A DNA stretch of 64,000 nucleotides from assembly GCA_019925095.2 (NCBI GenBank), contig CM034401.1:12001338-12065337 (forward strand), given 5' to 3'. Numbering within the stretch: position 1 is the first letter of the stretch; each line of letters begins with the position of its first letter. The DNA comes from Dendrolimus kikuchii. Its lineage: Eukaryota; Arthropoda; Insecta; Lepidoptera; Lasiocampidae. Below are positions 1 to 12,105 of this stretch, piece after piece. Under the pieces are notes generated by a model, which was not told the origin of the DNA, did not search any database, and was given only the letters and a program-made list of their open reading frames with translations. A program made the position numbers and the translations under genes.

Positions 1-700
1 TCTGCTCCTGTGCCAATCGAAAAATTCTTCGTAATTAAAATTTTATATTCAAACACTTCTTCAACTGGAATCATGTATTTGTTACATTTCTTGCCCGATC
101 CTTCGCCTGAGAATTATAAACACACTCATTAGAGGTTAATAAGAGTTCCTGTTCCTGTAATTTAATTTTAAGATTGAATTAACCTAATTTTTCTATTTTT
201 TTTTTTAATTACCTAGCTAAGTGACTCATTTTCCCGCATTTAGCTGAAGCTGCGGGGCAATATTTTTTGGATGACATTCCTTTCCACAGCTCCACCAGCT
301 TGGCTTCTTACTTAATTTCTTATTAATCCGATTAACACTTGTTTCTTGCCATTAATATTTTCTTCTTTTTGAATTTCGGCCGTCTTCCTATAGTATGGCG
401 GTTTTCAGACCTAAATCAGTTTCAATTATATTCTTTCACTTATTTTTCTGTCCCATATTTCAATCACAATTTTGTCTTTTATAAAGTCAACTTTTAATTA
501 GCCGTAGTCACAATTTTGTGTATCTGTGTTACATACTTACGAAACGTTCTCCTTAAAGTTGATTTCTAAAATTAAAGGCATATCTCTCATATACTACATT
601 TTTCTTAGGACAGAAATAATTGTCGAAGTTTTCCAATACTTTTGAGTGTGTAGTTGTGGAGGTATATAAAATTGAAACAACCACTACTCGTTTACTTTAT
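1..700. other. Intergenic, no gene recognised
   Basis: AT-rich sequence with no convincing reading frame, RNA gene or recognised repeat. It borders the mariner relic that begins near 700. Confidence 0.5.
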
Positions 701-1925
701 ATACCTAGTCTTGCCATAAATATTGTAACAAAGAAATATTATTTTTCTATTGCAAATAACATTTATAAGTTTTACAATGTGTTAGTTTAATAAACTTTAA
801 TACATAAATATAAAACAATTTAAAATATAAAAAGCTTATTCGAAATGGTCTCCATTCGCTGCAATACAGTCCTTTAAACGTTGAGGCAGTTATCAATAGA
901 AGCACGCACTCTTTCCATGGGAAAATTCTTCACTGCCAATCGTATGGATTGTTTTAGGGACTCCAAATTATCTGGCCTATAGAGCAAGCCGTACTCTCTA
1001 AAACTGACCATAAATCATAATCCAGCGGATTAAGATCGGGACTAGACGACGGTCAGTCTTCAGCTCTGATGAAGTCCGAAACGTTCGTTTTAAACCAAGA
1101 CTGCGTGATCCGATCTTTATGACCCGGCGCGAAGTCTTGCTAGAAGGACCATTCTTGGTTATTGAACATGATGTTGTTAAGAGGCTCAATTAGCTTCTCA
1201 AGAATGGTATCTTGATATACTTGTGCCGATGTTTTGACACCTTTTTCACAAAAGTATGGCTCAGTCTCTCCTTCATAGCTAACACCTTACCAAACCATCA
1301 CTGAAGACGGATAATGCCCACGTTACACTCTGTCGACTAATTGAGAAGCTTCCTAAGAGCTTTGAGCATAAATACGGTCATTTTGTTTGTTAAAATGTTG
1401 CTCAATTGTAAAAAAAAATTCATCCGTAAACAAAAAAATTCTGTGACCTCCCGTTGCGTACCGCTTCAGTAGTTGTTTCGATTTTACCACCCTATTCTTT
1501 TTTAAATTAGGAGTTAAGAAATGACCAGTGCGTCTCATATAGGCTGCAAGTCCTAAGTCATCTTTTAATATACGCGACATGGTTCTAGGTGATATTTTCA
1601 TTTCCCGAGATAGTCTTTTGCTTTCGGAGAGGATTTCTTCGAATTCTTTCCCTTACTGCTTTGACCACCTTTTTCGTACGAACACTACGTGGACGGCCAG
1701 ATCTTTTTCTGTCACAAACAGAAAAGGTCTCATTGTACCTATTAATAGCCCGGTACACAAACATTTGACTAATACCAAGCGCATGGAGAGATTTAAAAAT
1801 TGCATTTGGCTCCATACCTACTTTGGGTAATGCAATCACAGCGATTCGGTTCTCTTTATCGCCCCACTCCATTTTAATATCGCAAAATATTGTACAATGT
1901 ATTGGCGCCAAAATGAGAAAACACA
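701..1925 (-). mobile_element. Mariner-family transposon, broken transposase
   Basis: The minus strand encodes pieces of a mariner-type transposase. The N-terminal part begins MEWGDKENRIAV near 1870 and runs through a helix-turn-helix-like region (SQMFVYRAINRY); a central part (1353-1601) contains LFTDEFFFTIEQH, where the first catalytic aspartate of the DDE/D triad is expected. The parts lie in different frames and stop codons interrupt them, so the enzyme is dead. The left end reads cctagtcttgccataaatat and recurs at the left end of a second copy at 57779. The right end (near 1890-1925) carries a similar sequence in inverted orientation, giving about 1.2 kb, normal for mariner. On the right it abuts the RNase H end of the gypsy element. 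The exact right boundary is uncertain. Confidence 0.85.
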
Positions 1926-4173
1926 ATGAACAATCGAGTAGTAAGCTTTTTACTAAAAAATGGAAGAGGCTGCCATTCCTCTTCAACGCACTGTTGGAGG
2001 CATGCTCCTACATGGCTAGAAGAGACGTCTGTGAAAATTCCGTGCTGTGGCACTATCTGGATGAGCCAATAGGGTGACGTTCGTCAGGTATTCCTTGCAA
2101 TTTTGGGAGGCAATTTCCAGTTCAAGCGTCCAAGGGACGGGTTTTGCGCCCTTTAGTTGTGTTGAAGCCAGCATGTTAATAAATGGGGCCTCTAATTCAG
2201 CAGCTTTGGGTAGAAAACGTCGATAGAAATTGATCATTCCTAAAAATCAGCGTAACGCTTCCACAGTTTTGGGTAGCGGGTAGTTCGTCAAAGCTTCGAT
2301 GCGTTCCGGTAGTGGATTAGTATCATTTTTTGAAATTCGATGGCCTAGGAAAAGTACCTCCTCAGCACCAAAGACGCACTTTGATGCGTTCACTACTATG
2401 CGAAAATTAGCTAGTCTCTCAAAAAGAGTACAAAGATGCTGAATGTGTTTTTCTTCGGAGCGAGTAAATACCAATATGTCGTCCACATATGGAAAACAAA
2501 ACTCGAGACCTTGTACTCATCAATAAACCTTTGAAAAGTTTGTCCCGCATTCCGTAACCCGAACGTCATAAATGGTAACTCGAAAAGCCCGAATGTCTTT
2601 GGGATTAATGGGTATTTGTTGATAAACTTTGACTAAATATATTGTGCTGAACACTTTACATCCAGCCACATTGTAAGAAAAATCCCCGATGTAACGAACA
2701 GGGTAACGGTCTGGAACTATGCATGAGTTTAATGTACGATAGTGGCCGCAGGACCTATACCCGTTTTGGCCCTTCCTAACCATATACCATGCCGAGGACC
2801 CGGGGGCTGTATGAAGGTCGCGCCGTTCCACATAGCGACCATTTCTTGTTTTTTATTTTATTTACCTGCAGTTTCTGTGGAGCTAGGCGACGTGGACGGG
2901 ATGCGACCGGTGGGCCGTTTGTGGAGACAATATAGTGGACCGTAGAGTGCTTGATTTCCCGATGAATACCTGGAGGTCGATATTAATATTTGAGAATTCT
3001 TCTAAGATTTTATTATAAGGAGAATCTTCAGCAATAGTTATTGTAACGCTGGGCTGGGTTATCTGTGCCATGGTAGCTGGCGTGGATATATTCGAAGTGC
3101 CACCTATTAGCTTTCTGTTTCGACAGCCTGGTAATAGATAAGTTTTTATAGCGCTACCGTTAGCTGCCCGCACGTCAAATCCAGATCAGTTGTGACAACC
3201 CTTAAGGAGCTGGCGCGGATAGCAGCACATATCTGACCCAGTGTCGATCAAATATCGAACATTGGCCTTACAGTCCGCAACAAATAAACGGCGGCCAGGA
3301 TTGTTTGAGCAATCAGACTCCGCCACTACTGACTGTTCCTGGCATTTCCCGGTTGGTCAAGTACCCAACCATAGGTGGAAACACATTTTTGGGCTTTTGC
3401 GGCAAACTGTTTTTTAGTACCAACAGAGTTGACCTGTTGTTGATTTAGATTGCGAGCGGGTACTGGCGGTGAGGGCGTTGACCTTTTTGGACAAATTCAA
3501 GCAGGCGACGGTTGATCGATTCCAAGCTGTTATGTGTAGGAATAGCTGTCGCATAGCAATAGTTCATCGCGAGCATATCTCTCTTTTAAATCATTGAGCG
3601 ATTCTTTGTAACTTTTTGAAGTTGATGGGTAAGACTCTACGAAGCGTCTTACCTCTGTCCCTGGAGCCATTGCTTGTATTAAGTACTGAAATTTATCTGA
3701 AGCATCCAGTGACTCATTATCATTGATTTTTTAGAACTGACCCCAGAATGAAAGCCTGTTTTTTACGATTCCGTCAAATTGTTTTGTTTCAAGAACTGGT
3801 AGCTTGAATTTTCTTAATTATTCGTTATTTTTATGAACGTTTTGTGTCCATATTTTTTCTGAGGTTGTCGATTTTATCATTTGGATGGAAATCCACGTTT
3901 TATTATATGACATAACCTCGTCCATTTCTTTTTCAACATCTGCTTTAGAACAGCTTTCATCCATTAGGTTTTCAATTTCCTTGTCTAAACCGTGTAATTT
4001 CGCGACTATAATTTCTAATAATTTAAATGTTGCTTCGCGTTTTTGGATGACAGTATGACTTATACTAGGTTGGCTATCTTTGTGAATTGCGTGCGCGTGG
4101 CCCGTCGCAACTTTTTCCTGTTATCCATAGTAATTTTCTTTATAAAGCAAATTCAATAAACACGGTCGCCAGA
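1926..4173 (-). mobile_element. Ty3/gypsy retrotransposon, internal region (truncated, degenerate)
   Basis: Read on the minus strand, this is the coding part of an LTR retrotransposon. A primer-binding-like site (tggcgaccgtg) lies at 4161-4171, directly inside the LTR. A gag-like segment follows (about 3840-4130), then a retropepsin-type protease with the active-site motif LIDTGSD (about 3180-3290), then reverse transcriptase pieces: RYPVRYIGDF, a YMDD-box equivalent at the start of MDDILVFTRS, and FLGHRISKND, which is typical of Ty3/gypsy. RNase H remnants (FTDVSSSHVG, then WQPLPFFSKKL) reach about 1930. Stops and frame changes separate the parts, integrase and the far LTR are missing, and the end coincides with the mariner. 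It is a dead, 3'-truncated copy; the reading is not repaired here. Confidence 0.85.
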
Positions 4174-4730
4174 TGTTGAGAGGCACGCTATTAAATTATA
4201 ACATACTATATTTTTCATAAAACAGTTATTTTAGGACCACCAAATAAAACCACACAATTTATCGTTCGCCATTTCAAATTCAAAATAAGTTCCACTGGAG
4301 AACACTTTTTGAAGGTCATACATATAAGTTGCATGCTGCAGAAGACCTTTATTTTATTTTTGACATTGACAGCTGAACAAAACAATGTGTTCCATTCCAG
4401 CATAGACAGTTGGCTCTAGAATACAGGTCTTAAATAATAAACCTTATTCAAATAAAATATACCTGCATTAAGAACGTTTCTTGTCTGCTCGACTTAGCGT
4501 TCGTGTAGACCGTATCCATAGTAGTTTGTGGTGTAGACGGGATTGCTGATCCGCCGCCATGGCGCTGTTATTATGTGAATTTCTATGTTTATAATATGAA
4601 CGATGTCCTCCCTCCTATACCGTCTCTCCTACTGCTGACGTTCGTTTGACAGTGAAGATGCGGTGGCGGTGCGGTTGCACCTATTCTCCAGTTTGGCGGC
4701 GCAGCGGTGGCGGTGTCGTGCACACTAACA
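4174..4730 (-). repeat. 5' LTR of the gypsy element
   Basis: On the minus strand this segment begins TGTTAGTGTG and ends CTCAACA, immediately before the primer-binding-like site, the expected TG...CA layout of an LTR about 557 bp long. An AATAAA lies inside on the same strand near 4350. The outer boundary is inferred from the TG only, because the second LTR is absent and no target duplication can be compared. About 50 bp of it (4265-4335) recurs elsewhere in the window. Confidence 0.55.
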
Positions 4731-4849
4731 CTAAGAGCTGTGAATTCCTACCCTTCCTAGATGTACATATTTTAGTATTGCACAGTGTTTAATAACACAT
4801 TTAATTATATATTCTGCAAAATAGAATTATATTTAAATGTTTGCCACAC

Positions 4850-4958
4850 CATTATTCTTCAATATATTAATATAGTTAAATGTAAATAAATTATTTAATT
4901 CATATAATAACTTATTATTTATTTTATTGCCTCACTTAATAATATGGATATTGAATAA
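4850..4958 (+). repeat. Dispersed repeat, copy 1
   Basis: About 105 bp, containing atattaatatagttaaatgt, a run ending in attgcctcacttaataatat, and then ggatattgaat, is nearly identical to 6803-6902. Its family is not recognised. Confidence 0.7.
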
Positions 4959-5391
4959 AAAAATTGAAAATATTTGGTGATGTTCATGGAAGAAGAAACT
5001 GATTTTCCATGGCATGGTCTGTGAAAGTGCTACCTTACCTTTTAACCTCCAGTTTCGCTGCCACACCTATCTGCTGTGATCATGCTCACACTAATCTCCT
5101 AACATTTATCGTCTCCACTGAGACGAAATCAATTGAAGCCATTGTACGGATAATTAAATAATTCAATTATTGGTTATTTACAACAATTTTTTTTCGTCTA
5201 AATTTGGATATCAAGCCTTTTTACAAACATATTTTTTTTTATTCCTATATGATTTTTCTTGTTACTTTGGTTATAGATTTGTGCTTATCGATGTAATTCA
5301 AGAAGACCTGATAATAATTGTGGTTAAATTAAAATATAATGTAACAAGAACAATGTTTTCCGACATATTAATCCATCCTTTTATACTTGTA

Positions 5392-6024
5392 TCTTATATA
5401 TAAAATTCTAAAAATGCCGTGTCTGTACATTAAAGATATTAAAAAAAACAACTGAAATACACTATACAAACGATGGAGAACTCAAACACAATGTATATTT
5501 TTTTAGATTTCTTGTCTGTTTTTTTTTGAAATTCATCTAAAATCTACTGGGCCGATTTCGATGCAGTTTTCGCTGATCGACAGCAATTCTTAAGACTTAA
5601 AATCTGCCCTAATTTATATCTTGGGAGAATACCCCGAGAATTTTTCTGGGAATGATTTACATACATACATACATACATAACTTCACGGCAGTTCCCTTGC
5701 GGCGTAGGCACGAACAACAGAGCGCCATTTAGGCTTATTCTTACACACCAAATGATTTAAAATAGCCAAATTAAAAAAAAAAACGAATTCCAATGTAATT
5801 TTTTCACTGATCGATAGCAAATTTTATGTAATATGTGAATTTTTATCCCGGGAATTGTTCCTGGAGCGGTTTGCAGTTGTTCAGATGCATAAGACAGCTT
5901 ACTCCAACACAGTTTTCACTAAAACGATGGCTTACACTTTTTTTAATGCTGCGGTACCTTGTGCCCCGGGGAACCCCGCGCGTAGTTCAAATCAAGCGTG
6001 GACGAAGTCGCGGGCATATCCTAG
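5392..6024 (+). mobile_element. Helitron-like non-autonomous element, copy 1
   Basis: The element starts with TC after a host A. Near its 3' end is a short palindromic stretch around gtggacgaagtcgcgggc, and it ends CTAG (6021-6024) followed by a host T, the end structure described for Helitrons. It has no coding capacity. Related copies lie at 20853-21624, 24648-25190, 39488-40003 and 45621-46218. An RTE fragment with target duplication is inserted in it at 5660-5750. Membership of the Helitron class is inferred from the ends only. Confidence 0.6.
5660..5750 (-). mobile_element. 5'-truncated RTE-type LINE, 3' tail only
   Basis: This 91-bp piece matches the 3' end of the RTE-like LINE at 28734-29395, with the catacatacat tail on the left (minus orientation). 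It is flanked by a perfect 9-bp target duplication, aatgattta at 5651-5659 and 5751-5759, and interrupts the Helitron-like element. Confidence 0.85.
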
Positions 6025-6138
6025 TATGTTATTTAAGTATAAAATGATATTATCGGTTTTATGATATAACCTATAGCATTCTATGAGTGTTATAAAGTTG
6101 TGTCTATAAATAAACAGTAAATATAATAAACAGTTTGT

Positions 6139-6144
6139 TTTATT
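6139..6144 (-). terminator. Polyadenylation signal of SCO1
   Basis: AATAAA on the minus strand, about 66 nt downstream of the SCO1 stop codon. This is the first canonical signal after the gene. Confidence 0.5.
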
Positions 6145-6209
6145 TGAACAAAAAATACTTTGGAATTAAGACATCTAAATATTACACTATGTTAACAATT
6201 GCACTTAAA

Positions 6210-9200
6210 TTAAAACCACGAACTTTTCTTTGCAGCTTGATATTTCTGGATATTAACAAGCATCGATTCGTGTATCTCTTTAGCATTTCTATTTTGTCCA
6301 TAATAATCAACAAATTCGCCATCTGGATCCACTAGATAAATAATGATTGTGTGATCAACCTGAAACAAATACAAAGCGTTTGATACATCTGGATAGAAAT
6401 AAATTCATTGTATTTTTTGGCATTAGAGAATCATATTTTCTAGAATAAATTAGTGTAAGAAAGAGAAATACTATAATAATTATTGACAAAAACATTTTTA
6501 TTAAGTGAAGCTCGTAATCTTATAAGAAAATGGTAGTAAAATTATATCCAGATTTGTACTGCACTAGCATAAATTTAATTAAACACACAATTGATCACAA
6601 ATTTATGGAGACAGATAGCTAATATAATGGAACCACACTGTAAGACTATTCTTGAAACAATATTATAATTCAAGCCTTACAATATATATCAGTATTTTTT
6701 ATATAGCCTGTAAGCATTCCTAAAACTAAATAAACAGTAATCTCAAGCATTCTAATAACACAATCCAGCCAGTTTGATACATTTAAATTTTTCCCAAACA
6801 CTTATTCCTCACTATATTAATATAGTTAAATGTAAATACATTATTTAATTCATATACTTATTATTTATTTTATTGCCTCACTTAATAATATGGATATTGA
6901 ATATGATTTGATTTTATAATAATTTAAGATTCATACCTATATATGACTTAACATACAGATACACACACCCATTAAAGAAAGCATAGAGAGAAAAGGCTGG
7001 TAAAGAGCACTTTAAACAGATGTGCATGTATGAATAGATTAATGATGCAATAAAATATATGCCAGAATTGTAACAAATGTAGATTCATTTTCTCTCTTAA
7101 CCCTCCTATCTTATTTATAAAAGCATCCTTCCGATTTTATAACACAATACCACTTACAATATAATCATTATCAACATCCTGCGGTCCTGCACTGAAATAT
7201 ACCCTATAAGATTTGCAGGCCTGTTGAACTTGTTCTTTTGTGCCTGTCAAACCTAGAAGCCGAGGTGAGAACTCTTTACAATATCTGAAAAAAAACTTTA
7301 TTATATAAAATAGTTGAGTGAAGTTAATTATAAGACAATATCTCATCTTACAATATGGTAGTGTCATTGATTTACATTAAAATGCCATAACAAGCCCAAA
7401 AAATTAACAATTTTGATTGTTTAAAGAGTAATTTTTTTACCATAATATTTTAAAAGTAAGACAGATAAGATATTTGAATAGACATTTTTATAAATAGAAC
7501 ATTACTGTCTTACAAGAGGCTGTGGTGTCATAATTAGATTGGTAACAAACATAGACTGGACCACAAGTGAATGAGAGAGATCATGTTAGTTAATAACAGC
7601 ACAAATCCGAGAGACCCTTCATCAACTAGAAAGTCCAGTCTGTGACACTTTGCTAAGCTGTTTTACATGACTAGCTTAATTATTAGGGATGGGCCGAATA
7701 CGAATTTCGCCCGAACATTCGGTTAAAACAAAAAATTCGGCCAACATTCGGTTTGGTTTCGTCACCCTTTCTCTAGAGCAACACGTCGTGACTTGATAAC
7801 GCCGTAAATTTTAAGTACGAGTAGGTGGATAAAAGAATAAATTTTTAGACCTTTGATTGAAAAAAAAACCATTTCATAATTTTAAATTCATAATGTTTAA
7901 TTCGGAAAAAAAGAGATTTCATGTAACGCTAATGTCTCTTAGACATGTTTTTTTTTTAAATTCAAGTTATGCATTATAATTAAGCAGTTGCACTACTTAC
8001 TGACGTTTCTTAGAGGAATAATAAGTTTTTTTTAAAGCTGATGTCTATTTAATTAAGCAAAGACTCAATCAAGAACTAATTTTTTTTTTTATCACATTGC
8101 ACTTTAAGGTTCCTCACTAAAATAAACCACGAGTATATAGATGCCAATTTTTATATTACGGTTATGATAGATATGATTTCTATTAACTTCAGTCAAAATA
8201 GTGCAAGTAGGTATTTTACATTATTCTTGCACCGAATGTTCGACATTTAAATCGAATTTCGGCCGAATGCCGAAGTTCGGGTCAAGCTGCCGAAATTCGG
8301 TCAAACCGAATGTAAAACGAATTTCGGCCTATCCCTATTAATTATCTATACAGTGCTGGATGTCTGTATCTATTCCACTAATCTCTTTTATTACCAATAC
8401 ACTGGCTGCTGCACATAATTAACAAGTATATTTTTGTTGCAATTTGAAGTGCCATTTGCAAGTCTCTGGAACTAATATTAGTACTAAAATATGTAAGCAA
8501 CTTTTTAATGCCCTGGGACTGATACTCCTTGATTATTAGTGCTAAAATGGTGCCAATCAAACAGGAACAAAAATAAAGTGACAGCAGTAATAATAATAGA
8601 AGTCAGTGACATATCACCTAACTTGTGTTATAACTATTTCAAGAACTGGAAAAATAGCAAGAAGCTCTCCATCAAATTATCTAGTGAATATTGAGGGGTG
8701 AAAGGCTATTTTTTGTTGTAAGTGACATTTTGAAAATGTGTCAAGATAAAAGTTTAAATTGGTTAGTTAACTCAAAAAACAAACTATTAATAAACATTTG
8801 AATAAGGAAAATTTCTACAGATTTTAATTGGTAACCAGGTTCTTTATATTTCTTTAAATTGAGACATTAGAATAAAAAAAACCATCATGTTAAGTCTCTC
8901 ACAAAACGTTGTGTAGCAAATAGCCTGTCATCCCTCAATGTGTTTTTGTTTACTTTGACACTTATCTACCTTTATTTTTGTAATATAATACTAGATATTT
9001 TCTGACTACAATATAAAAACTGATCATAAACCTTTGCAGCAATATCTTCTTGGTTATTCTTAAAAATATCTTTGTGCCAACTTGTGAAATAATTGTGCAA
9101 TTTTACTTACTTGCCAACAATTTCAGGGGTGTCTCTCTGAGGATCCACAGATATAAAAAGAGGTTGAAGAGGTGGCGATGATGGGTTACTCTCTGTAAAT

Positions 9201-10136
9201 AAAATATATAATTTAAATTCTTTATATATGTATGTATTTCTTCAGTTTGAGTATGTCACTGAACTCGTCCTAAACTGATGGACCGATTTTGATGATTTTT
9301 TTGTGTGTGTTCAAGTGGATACGAGAATGGTTTAGATTCACAATTAGACCCCGGTAGGTGGCACTGGAATTAGGCTGTAGTTTTATTTTTCCAAGGCAAG
9401 ACAATGTCTGCCAGGTCCGCTAGTGTATCTGTAAATATATAAGGAAATGCTAAATGTAATTTTAAACCCAATTTTATGAATAGGATACACAGTTATTGGT
9501 TTCAACCAATATATCAAAAATATGACTGACTTGGTAATACTTCTAAATACTTTAAAATATTACAAATATCTCAAAAAGACATTACCATGCAAATTAACAA
9601 CTTCAGCTAGCTTCTCTAATTCATCTGGACATATATCAGGACAGTGTGTGAATCCAAAGTATATTAACAACCATTTTCCTAGGAACTCTGTACTTTTCAC
9701 AAGTTTACCCTGAAAATAACAAAGTCCACAAAAATACATAGATTATTGACCAACACTAACTATGTAGAGCATTAAGATAAGATAAATATGAGACACTGCT
9801 TTATATGGGTTACTTTGAATGCCATTACTAGGGGTATAAGAATAATTCTCATTTACTGACCTCTGAATTCACCAGTTCAAAGTTTCCTCCAATTTTTGCT
9901 TTACCCAACTGTCTTTTTCGTTCACGGTCTACTGCCTCTTGTTTTTCTTTCCGTACGTACAACACAAATCCCGTGAGCCCTCCTCCCACCAATGCTGTCA
10001 CTGCCATAGACTTCCATGTGATAGGAGCTATGAACGATTTTGTTTTTCTCTTCGGTGGAACCGCACATTGCCTTACAGCTGATGTCGTCAGCCCTCTGGA
10101 TAAGGTAAGAACTCGACTCCTCAATAATGAATTCAT
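6210..10136 (-). CDS. SCO1: SCO1 copper chaperone for cytochrome c oxidase
   Basis: SCO1 delivers copper to the CuA site of cytochrome c oxidase subunit II at the inner mitochondrial membrane. Five exons read on the minus strand with GT/AG splice sites and consistent phases: 10136-9861, 9709-9586, 9192-9111, 7284-7158 and 6359-6210 (stop 6212-6210). The protein is 252 aa, slightly shorter than human SCO1. Residues 1-30 are basic and hydroxylated, as in a mitochondrial presequence. A single membrane segment lies at about 44-61 ([17 protein letters not shown]). The thioredoxin-like domain carries the copper ligands: CPDIC at Cys115 and Cys119, and His206 in YIVDHTII. Other conserved stretches are [19 protein letters not shown] and LLGLTGT. 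An AATAAA lies about 66 nt past the stop (6144-6139). Introns hold repeats, including a hAT MITE. No coding defect was seen. Confidence 0.95.
6803..6902 (+). repeat. Dispersed repeat, copy 2
   Basis: Near-identical partner of 4850-4958, located in the fourth (last) intron of SCO1. Confidence 0.7.
7684..8337. mobile_element. hAT-like MITE with 8-bp target duplication
   Basis: This 654-bp element lies in an intron of SCO1. The ends are inverted: tagggatgggccgaa on the left and, on the opposite strand of the right end, tagggataggccgaa. It is bounded by a perfect 8-bp duplication, ttaattat, at 7676-7683 and 8338-8345. An 8-bp duplication is characteristic of hAT elements. Both ends are rich in short aattcgg-type motifs in alternating orientation. 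No transposase frame is present. Confidence 0.85.
9226..9421 (+). repeat. Short Helitron-like repeat
   Basis: Repeat of about 195 bp in a SCO1 intron ending gtccgCTAG followed by T. Related sequence in the opposite orientation lies at about 14795-14985 (agacatgcg side outward, with an inverted snippet reading cgtctgctgggctcgct). The left boundary is approximate. Confidence 0.4.
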
Positions 10137-10379
10137 TCTTAGGTTAAAAAATATTTTATATATAACAGTTTATCCAACTTAAACACACACGATGAAAAAT
10201 CAACTATTGACTTAACAAAACTTTTTATTTTATTAATATTCTATTCTATCTTTGTTGTTGATTATTTTATTAATAAAATAAATTTTGAAAAACACGATTT
10301 AAAACCGGTGCTTTGTCAAATTGACAGTTTGATTTGACTTGATCACTTGACACTTGTGATTTTCAGCGCGTTCCTTCAG

Positions 10380-12105
10380 GCTACGTTCCATTAGAGACTC
10401 ACAAGACCGCGATTTTTCCGTTCCTCTTGCTTGCCGGCGTCACAATCGTAAACTTAAGTGAAACGGTTATTTGATCCACCACTTGGCATGGGTCGGTATG
10501 AGCGTTGTGTGATCGAAAACGATGACGTCATTAATGACGTTTTCGCCACGACCATAACGACCGAGGTCGCATTGTGGAACGGCTAACGGAGCATTTTGGG
10601 CGTTGTGAGCTGCTGAAGGAACGCTCTATCAATAGCTCACAACTCCCAAAACGTAGACAGAGAAACCTATAGACAAATTGATATCTTATGTCACATTCAC
10701 ACAAGAAAAAGAGCAACTTGTGCCGATGTCCTCGATGTCGTATAAAGAAATGAGCGCAGACAGAGAAACCTATAGACAAATTGATATTTTATGTCGCATT
10801 CACAGAAGAAAAAGAGCAACTTATGCCGATATCGTATAAAGAAATGAGACAGAATGATTTTATTTTTTGTTTAACAGCGTGCCACTGTTTAGCACACAGG
10901 TTTGCTAAACAATGTTGACAGCTGAAGTGCAGATAACTACCGTCGTCCTATAAAATACAGTTTTTACGTAGTTTATGTTAAGTAATTCATATTATATTTT
11001 GTTTTGAACAATTTAGACTTACTATTTCAAACTTTTAAAAAAAAACATGATTCGGTGTAGCGTTAAAAGGTGTAGAAGTGATAGCGGAACGAAAATGCCA
11101 GGATTGTCTTTTCATTCGTAAGTATACTACTACTGTTTAACAGTTACTAGGCATTCAGTAACATTTTATAATGTTCATATATTTTGTATAATGTACTCTA
11201 GACGTAAATTTATCGTTAAAAAAACACAAAAATAACAATTCTAAATTTTAACCTAAAGACTTTAGTATGGCCAACTTTTTTATAAATTACTCCCACTATT
11301 ATAGGAAATATTAATATGTATTCTGAATTGGATTGTAGCTACAGTACTAGCTACAGGACAAACAGATTGGACACCAAAACCGTCATCAAAAATTTGCAGT
11401 AGACATTTTGACAATTTCCATGCACTATTTTGAACTGCGTATACATCACGCAACAATAGGATTTGAACCTACTCATAAAATTAAAAAAATTCATACGAAA
11501 CTTGTTTTATTTAAAGGACAATAACGTGTAAACTGAATAAAAGCTATTTAAAAATAAATATGTGCTATTATTTATCCACAAAGCCAGAACCTACTATCAC
11601 ATAAGAAACGGCAGTTATTTAGGACCACATCATCATCATCCATCGTCACTCTTCTGTCCTCATCGCAATTAATTTGAGTTACGCAGCATGTCTTCTCCTT
11701 CGCATACCATTCCTTTACCTATCGATAAAAATCGATTTGTCAGGTTCATTTTACAGGCTTCCTTACGTACAAATGGTCACAAGGTAACCCTAAATATAGT
11801 GACGTATTCTTTTTTGACCCTTTCTGCGACACCTTATAGCGGTGTCTATAGGTTTCTCTATCTACGTCCCAAAATGCTCCATAAGCCGTTCCATCTGGCG
11901 ACCGCGGTTGTTGTGGTGGTGGTGAAAACGTCACTAATGACATCATAAATTTTGATCACGCAACGCGCACAACGACTCATGTCAAGAGGTGGGTCGAATA
12001 CCCGTTCCACTGGAGTTTCTGATTGTAATGCCCGCAAGCAAGTGGAACAGGAAAAATCACAGTCGTGAACGTGGTCGTTGTGAGCTACAAATAGAACACG
12101 TAGTT
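10380..12105. mobile_element. THAP-domain DNA transposon with long inverted arms
   Basis: The left arm (about 10380-10690) and right arm (about 11838-12105) are diverged inverted repeats. Matching blocks are gatttttccgttcc against its complement ggaacaggaaaaatc, cttgcttgc/gcaagcaag, gcattttggg/cccaaaatgc, and agagaaacctatagac/tctataggtttctct. Between the arms is a THAP-type zinc-finger exon (11047). The left arm has an internal tandem duplication of about 103 bp (10656-10755 and 10759-10848). THAP domains occur at the N-terminus of P-element and Kolobok transposases, so this is probably a non-autonomous, internally deleted member of such a family. No clear target duplication was found, so the ends are approximate. 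Confidence 0.65.
11047..11436 (+). pseudogene. THAP-domain exons, frame broken
   Basis: Exon 1 (11047-11117) encodes MIRCSVKRCRSDSG followed by GLSFHS, the first half of a THAP zinc finger (C-x-V-x-x-C ... SFH), and ends at a strong GTAAGT donor. About 200 bp downstream a second block (around 11323-11436) encodes the second half: DWTPKPSSKICSRHFDN, matching the conserved W-x-P-x-x-x-S-x-I-C-S-x-H-F. The best acceptor before it does not restore the frame of exon 1, and the frame ends soon after the CxxH motif. The DNA-binding module is recognisable but broken in this copy, and no catalytic domain follows. It lies between the inverted arms of the 10380-12105 element, so it is a transposase remnant rather than a host gene. 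Confidence 0.6.

Noticed and set aside
4215..4403. 62-codon minus frame inside the LTR
   Set aside because: LTR sequence, AT-rich, no domain. The shared block with 15605 is better explained at the DNA level.
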